In this document: positions 6,073-8,350 of the stretch, piece after piece
Layout of the letters: each line of letters begins with the position of its first letter
Position numbering within the stretch: the first letter of the stretch is position 1
Assembly: GCA_002292895.1 (NCBI GenBank)
Contig: DBCE01000139.1
Span: 1,740-10,089 of the forward strand
Length of the DNA stretch: 8,350 bases
Reading direction: 5' to 3'
Source: Phycisphaerales bacterium UBA966
GTDB lineage: Bacteria > Planctomycetota > Phycisphaerae > Phycisphaerales > SM1A02
Notes under the pieces: generated by a model
Databases searched by the model: none
What the model saw: the letters and a program-made list of their open reading frames with translations, nothing else
Told to the model about the DNA's origin: nothing
Position numbers and translations under genes: made by a program

Positions 6073-7407
6073 ATGCCCCTTCCTCCTGACCGTAGTCATG
6101 TCCGCACCGAGCACCGCAACCCGGCGTCCGGGCACTTGGACACGCTCGACGCAGCCGGCATTGCAGCGCTGATGGTTGATGATCACCGCGCTGTCATTGA
6201 GGCAGTGGCGGCGGCGGCTCCTGCAATCGGTTCGCTGGTGGAAGCCATGGTTCCCAAGTTCCGCGAAGGTGGCCGGCTGATGTACTTCGGTGCGGGCACC
6301 AGCGGTCGCCTTGGAGTGCTTGACGCAAGCGAGTGCCCGCCGACATTCATGTCAGACCCGGCGCAAGTGGTTGGCGTCATTGCTGGTGGCGACTCTGCGC
6401 TTCGTCGTTCCAGTGAAGGGCGCGAAGACGAATGGGGCGGTGCGCGCGCCGAGTTAGAGCGACTCGCTGTTGGTCCGCTTGATACGGTGATTGGTATTGC
6501 TGCGGGCGGTACGACTCCGTATCCACTTGGTGCCATCCGCCTTGCGAAGGCGCGCGGCGCGGCCACGGCGTTCATCGCCTGCGTGCCGATGGAGCAGCCA
6601 ACTGACTGCGATCACTTCATCGTCCTCAACACGGGGCCCGAGGTACTCACGGGAAGTACTCGCCTCAAAGCTGGAACAGCCACCAAGCTTGCCTTGAACT
6701 GCATCACCACCGCGCTCTTCACGCGCCTTGGCAAGGTGCGCGGCAACCTCATGGTGGACGTCTCAGCCACCAACGACAAATTGATTGATCGCGCCATCCG
6801 CACGGTGCGGCAGTTCGATCCTTCGCGCTCCCGTGATGAAGCATGGGCGCTTCTTGAGGCCAACGGCCGCTCCGTAAAGCGTGCCATTGAGGTTCCGAAT
6901 TGGCAGCCAACCCTGCGCGGCGAACGGGTTCATCTGCGACCGATGCGTCCCGATGACATTGACGCGCTGCACGCCGCCGCAAGCGACCCGCTGATCTGGG
7001 AGCAACATTCCGAGCGCGATCGCCATGAGCGAGCAGTGTTCGAGCGCTTCTTCGCCGGCGCGCTTGCTAGCGGCGGCGGACTGGTAGCCCTCGACCCCGC
7101 CGGTCGCATCATTGGTTCCAGCCGCTACTACGACTGGAATCCCACCGACCGCTCCGTAGTCATTGGCTACACGTTTCTGGAACGTGCTCACTGGGGCAAG
7201 GGCACCAACCAGCAGATGAAGCAACTCATGCTCGAGCACGCGTTTCGGTGGGCAAGCACTGCCTGGTTCCATGTGAGCCCAGGGAATCTTCGCTCGCAAC
7301 AAGCGCTGGCGCGGATCGGTGCGCGGTTTGATCGCCAAGAAGACGTGCTTGTCGGTGGCGTGATGACCCCGCGCATGCTTTACCAGACCAAATCCATTCA
7401 TGGATGA
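6073..7407 (+). CDS. murQ: MurQ N-acetylmuramate-6-phosphate etherase fused to a GNAT acetyltransferase
   Basis: One 444-residue frame with two domains. Residues about 10-273 are MurQ, a cytoplasmic SIS-domain etherase that splits MurNAc-6-phosphate into GlcNAc-6-phosphate and D-lactate during cell-wall recycling. Visible: TEHRNPASG, GAGTSGRLGVLDASECPPTF (catalytic-type Glu87), EGREDE (Glu118, matching E. coli Glu114), GPEVLTGSTRLKAGTATKL (188-206) and NLMVDVSATN (225-234). The loop GIAASGRTPY of E. coli reads GIAAGGTTPY (141-150). After ANGRSVKRAIE (263-273) the usual last 30 or so MurQ residues are absent; a complete GNAT domain of the RimJ/RimL type follows: LRGERVHLRPMRPDD (from 281), GSSRYYDWNP (348-357), the acetyl-CoA loop HWGKGTN (373-379) and NLRSQQALARIGA (405-417). 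The acyl acceptor is unknown. ATG 6073 lies 14 bp after the peptidase stop; a GTG at 6055 overlapping that stop by four bases would add six residues. Last gene of the plus-strand run. Confidence 0.93.
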   Translation: MPLPPDRSHVRTEHRNPASGHLDTLDAAGIAALMVDDHRAVIEAVAAAAPAIGSLVEAMVPKFREGGRLMYFGAGTSGRLGVLDASECPPTFMSDPAQVVGVIAGGDSALRRSSEGREDEWGGARAELERLAVGPLDTVIGIAAGGTTPYPLGAIRLAKARGAATAFIACVPMEQPTDCDHFIVLNTGPEVLTGSTRLKAGTATKLALNCITTALFTRLGKVRGNLMVDVSATNDKLIDRAIRTVRQFDPSRSRDEAWALLEANGRSVKRAIEVPNWQPTLRGERVHLRPMRPDDIDALHAAASDPLIWEQHSERDRHERAVFERFFAGALASGGGLVALDPAGRIIGSSRYYDWNPTDRSVVIGYTFLERAHWGKGTNQQMKQLMLEHAFRWASTAWFHVSPGNLRSQQALARIGARFDRQEDVLVGGVMTPRMLYQTKSIHG

Positions 7408-7495
7408 GGTGTCCGCAATTGTTTGATAGCCAGTCCACGGCGGAACAATGATTGCCGTCATTCGTCGGACATGGAGACAGCGCAGCCCTATGGCG
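7408..7495. other. Gap between convergent genes with nested inverted repeats
   Basis: This 88-bp gap separates the plus-strand murQ fusion from the minus-strand gene to the right. TGTCCG (7410-7415) pairs with CGGACA (7466-7471), and inside it ATTGTT (7418-7423) pairs with AACAAT (7444-7449). AGCGC (7479-7483) and GCGCT (7493-7497) form another short repeat next to the stop codon of the right-hand gene. None is followed by a T-tract, so a termination role is possible but unproven. No gene or tRNA was seen here. Confidence 0.3.
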
Positions 7496-8350
7496 CTAGT
7501 ACGGACGCTTGAGCGACTTCTTAAAGTCCTGTATTTCTGCTAAGAGGCGTAGGGCCTCATCGATCGCATCGAGGACCCTCTTGGTCGATCTCTGCTCGAG
7601 GAGGTCCCTAATTTTTGAGACGCGTTCGAGGATTGCCGCGTGCATTGTTGGGTAATTATCGCGGAAGTTCTGTTCGAGCTGCCCGTCGGGCACGATCGCA
7701 TCGTCGAATTTGATGACACTTGCCGCTGAGCGCACCTTATTCATGTGGTCCGCGAGCGCCTTTCGAGCACGACTCCCCAGCACCTTCGTGGCGCCATCGG
7801 GGATAACGGAGGATTCGTATGCCGCGGCGGTCGTTTGCGTGTCCTCGATCGCCGTCACGATCTTGGCCTCCATCTCGTTGATCGCGTTGAACCAGTCGTA
7901 GACCGCTTTGCGGGTACGGGCGTCCTGCGCGGCAAGTCGGCTTGATCGCGCCGACACGATCGGTGTGAGATCTACCCACGAGGTCGGCGTTAGCCCTGCG
8001 GCCCGCGCCGCCGAGTCGCGGTCCGCAGCATGGCCCTTTGCAAACCCTATGCTCACCGCGGTCGCTGCATCAAGATTAAGAACGCCAGTCTTACTGTCGA
8101 TGCACCGTGCTTTCGGGTCGTCCGCTGGTTTATCGGCGACAAGCGACCCATCGCCCGTGATCCACACTTCACGCGGTTGTTCGAAGATCGCATCGACCAG
8201 CAGAGTGGGGCGATGTGCAGCCTCTGCGGCATTTTTAACTGCTGCAATTCGAAAGGATGCGAACTTGGCGTCCACGGGACTCACGTTCCCATCATCGTCC
8301 TGCTTGTAAATCACAGAGCCACCGCACATCCCGTTCGGCTTGGTAACAGC
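7496..8350 (-). CDS. Partial protein: likely end of a ClpP/crotonase-fold protease-like domain with a helical C-terminal tail
   Basis: The frame ends with TAG at 7498-7496 and is open through base 8350, so the N-terminus is probably outside the window: the codons before the first in-window ATG (8329) read AVTKPNG and there is no upstream stop. About 284 residues are visible. I do not recognise it with certainty. The first 130 or so residues (SFRIAAVKNAAEAAHRP, LLVDAIFEQPREVWI, then GVLNLDAATAVSIGFAKG followed by AARAAGL) resemble in pattern the closing part of NfeD/ClpP-like serine protease domains, where a helix before 'A.AM' is followed by 'LTL...A...G.A.G' and 'LGL'. The catalytic residues would lie upstream. 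The remainder is charged and mostly helical, probably coiled-coil, ending EIQDFKKSLKRPY. It converges on murQ and uses AGA, AGG, ATA, CTA and TTA codons that its neighbours largely avoid, so it may have a different history. Alternative: a wholly unknown protein starting at 8329. Confidence 0.55.
   Translation of the reverse strand, partial: AVTKPNGMCGGSVIYKQDDDGNVSPVDAKFASFRIAAVKNAAEAAHRPTLLVDAIFEQPREVWITGDGSLVADKPADDPKARCIDSKTGVLNLDAATAVSIGFAKGHAADRDSAARAAGLTPTSWVDLTPIVSARSSRLAAQDARTRKAVYDWFNAINEMEAKIVTAIEDTQTTAAAYESSVIPDGATKVLGSRARKALADHMNKVRSAASVIKFDDAIVPDGQLEQNFRDNYPTMHAAILERVSKIRDLLEQRSTKRVLDAIDEALRLLAEIQDFKKSLKRPY

Noticed and set aside
6073..7407. Two separate genes (murQ and a GNAT gene) joined by a sequencing error
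   Set aside because: The frame runs through without a stop or shift, and both domains stay in good match up to the junction, so a true fusion is the simpler reading, though raw-read confirmation would be decisive.
7417..7450. Possible integron attC or phage att site in the convergent gap
   Set aside because: The inverted repeats do not show the conserved GTTRRRY/RYYYAAC core sites, and no integrase, cassette or tRNA end is nearby.
6763..7461. Minus-strand open frame of 232 codons opposite murQ-GNAT
   Set aside because: Antisense to conserved MurQ and GNAT motifs; composition is typical of a shadow frame.
1..8350. CRISPR arrays, tRNA genes, tandem repeats or insertion sequences
   Set aside because: No regularly spaced repeats, cloverleaf-like segments, transposase motifs or paired terminal repeats with target duplications were seen on either strand.

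Overview
This 8.35-kb, GC-rich window (about 60% GC by eye) comes from a bacterium with an export pathway and peptidoglycan metabolism. None of the six visible start codons has a convincing Shine-Dalgarno sequence. That fact, the GC content and the gene mix would suit Planctomycetota (perhaps a Phycisphaerae-like lineage), but this is a low-confidence guess. No rRNA, tRNA, CRISPR array, insertion sequence or phage gene was recognised.

Layout. Positions 1-2025 (minus strand) hold a histidine-utilisation pair: hutH (histidine ammonia-lyase, complete), then hutU (urocanate hydratase, cut by the left edge after about 115 residues). Positions 2084-7407 (plus strand) hold four closely packed genes: an unrecognised integral membrane protein, a PfkB-family sugar/nucleoside kinase, a secreted S9B dipeptidyl-peptidase IV-like enzyme, and a MurQ N-acetylmuramate-6-phosphate etherase fused in frame to a GNAT acetyltransferase. 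Positions 7496-8350 (minus strand) hold a gene that converges on this run and is open through the right edge. It looks like the end of a ClpP/crotonase-fold protease-like domain followed by a long helical tail.

How they work together. HutH and HutU carry out the first two steps of histidine breakdown (histidine to urocanate to imidazolonepropionate). The plus-strand genes are separated by 19 bp, 14 bp and either 14 bp or a 4-base overlap, so they could be co-transcribed. MurQ points to recycling or scavenging of cell-wall MurNAc, and the peptidase to breakdown of peptides outside the cytoplasm. A shared role in nutrient salvage is an inference, and the kinase substrate is unknown.

Most notable points: the MurQ-GNAT fusion, which also replaces the end of MurQ and carries a changed sugar-phosphate loop; non-canonical HutH active-site residues; -10-like hexamers 7-9 nt before several start codons, suggesting leaderless or very short-leader mRNAs; and the partial ClpP-fold gene, whose codon use differs from its neighbours. 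I see no clear new defence or mobile system.
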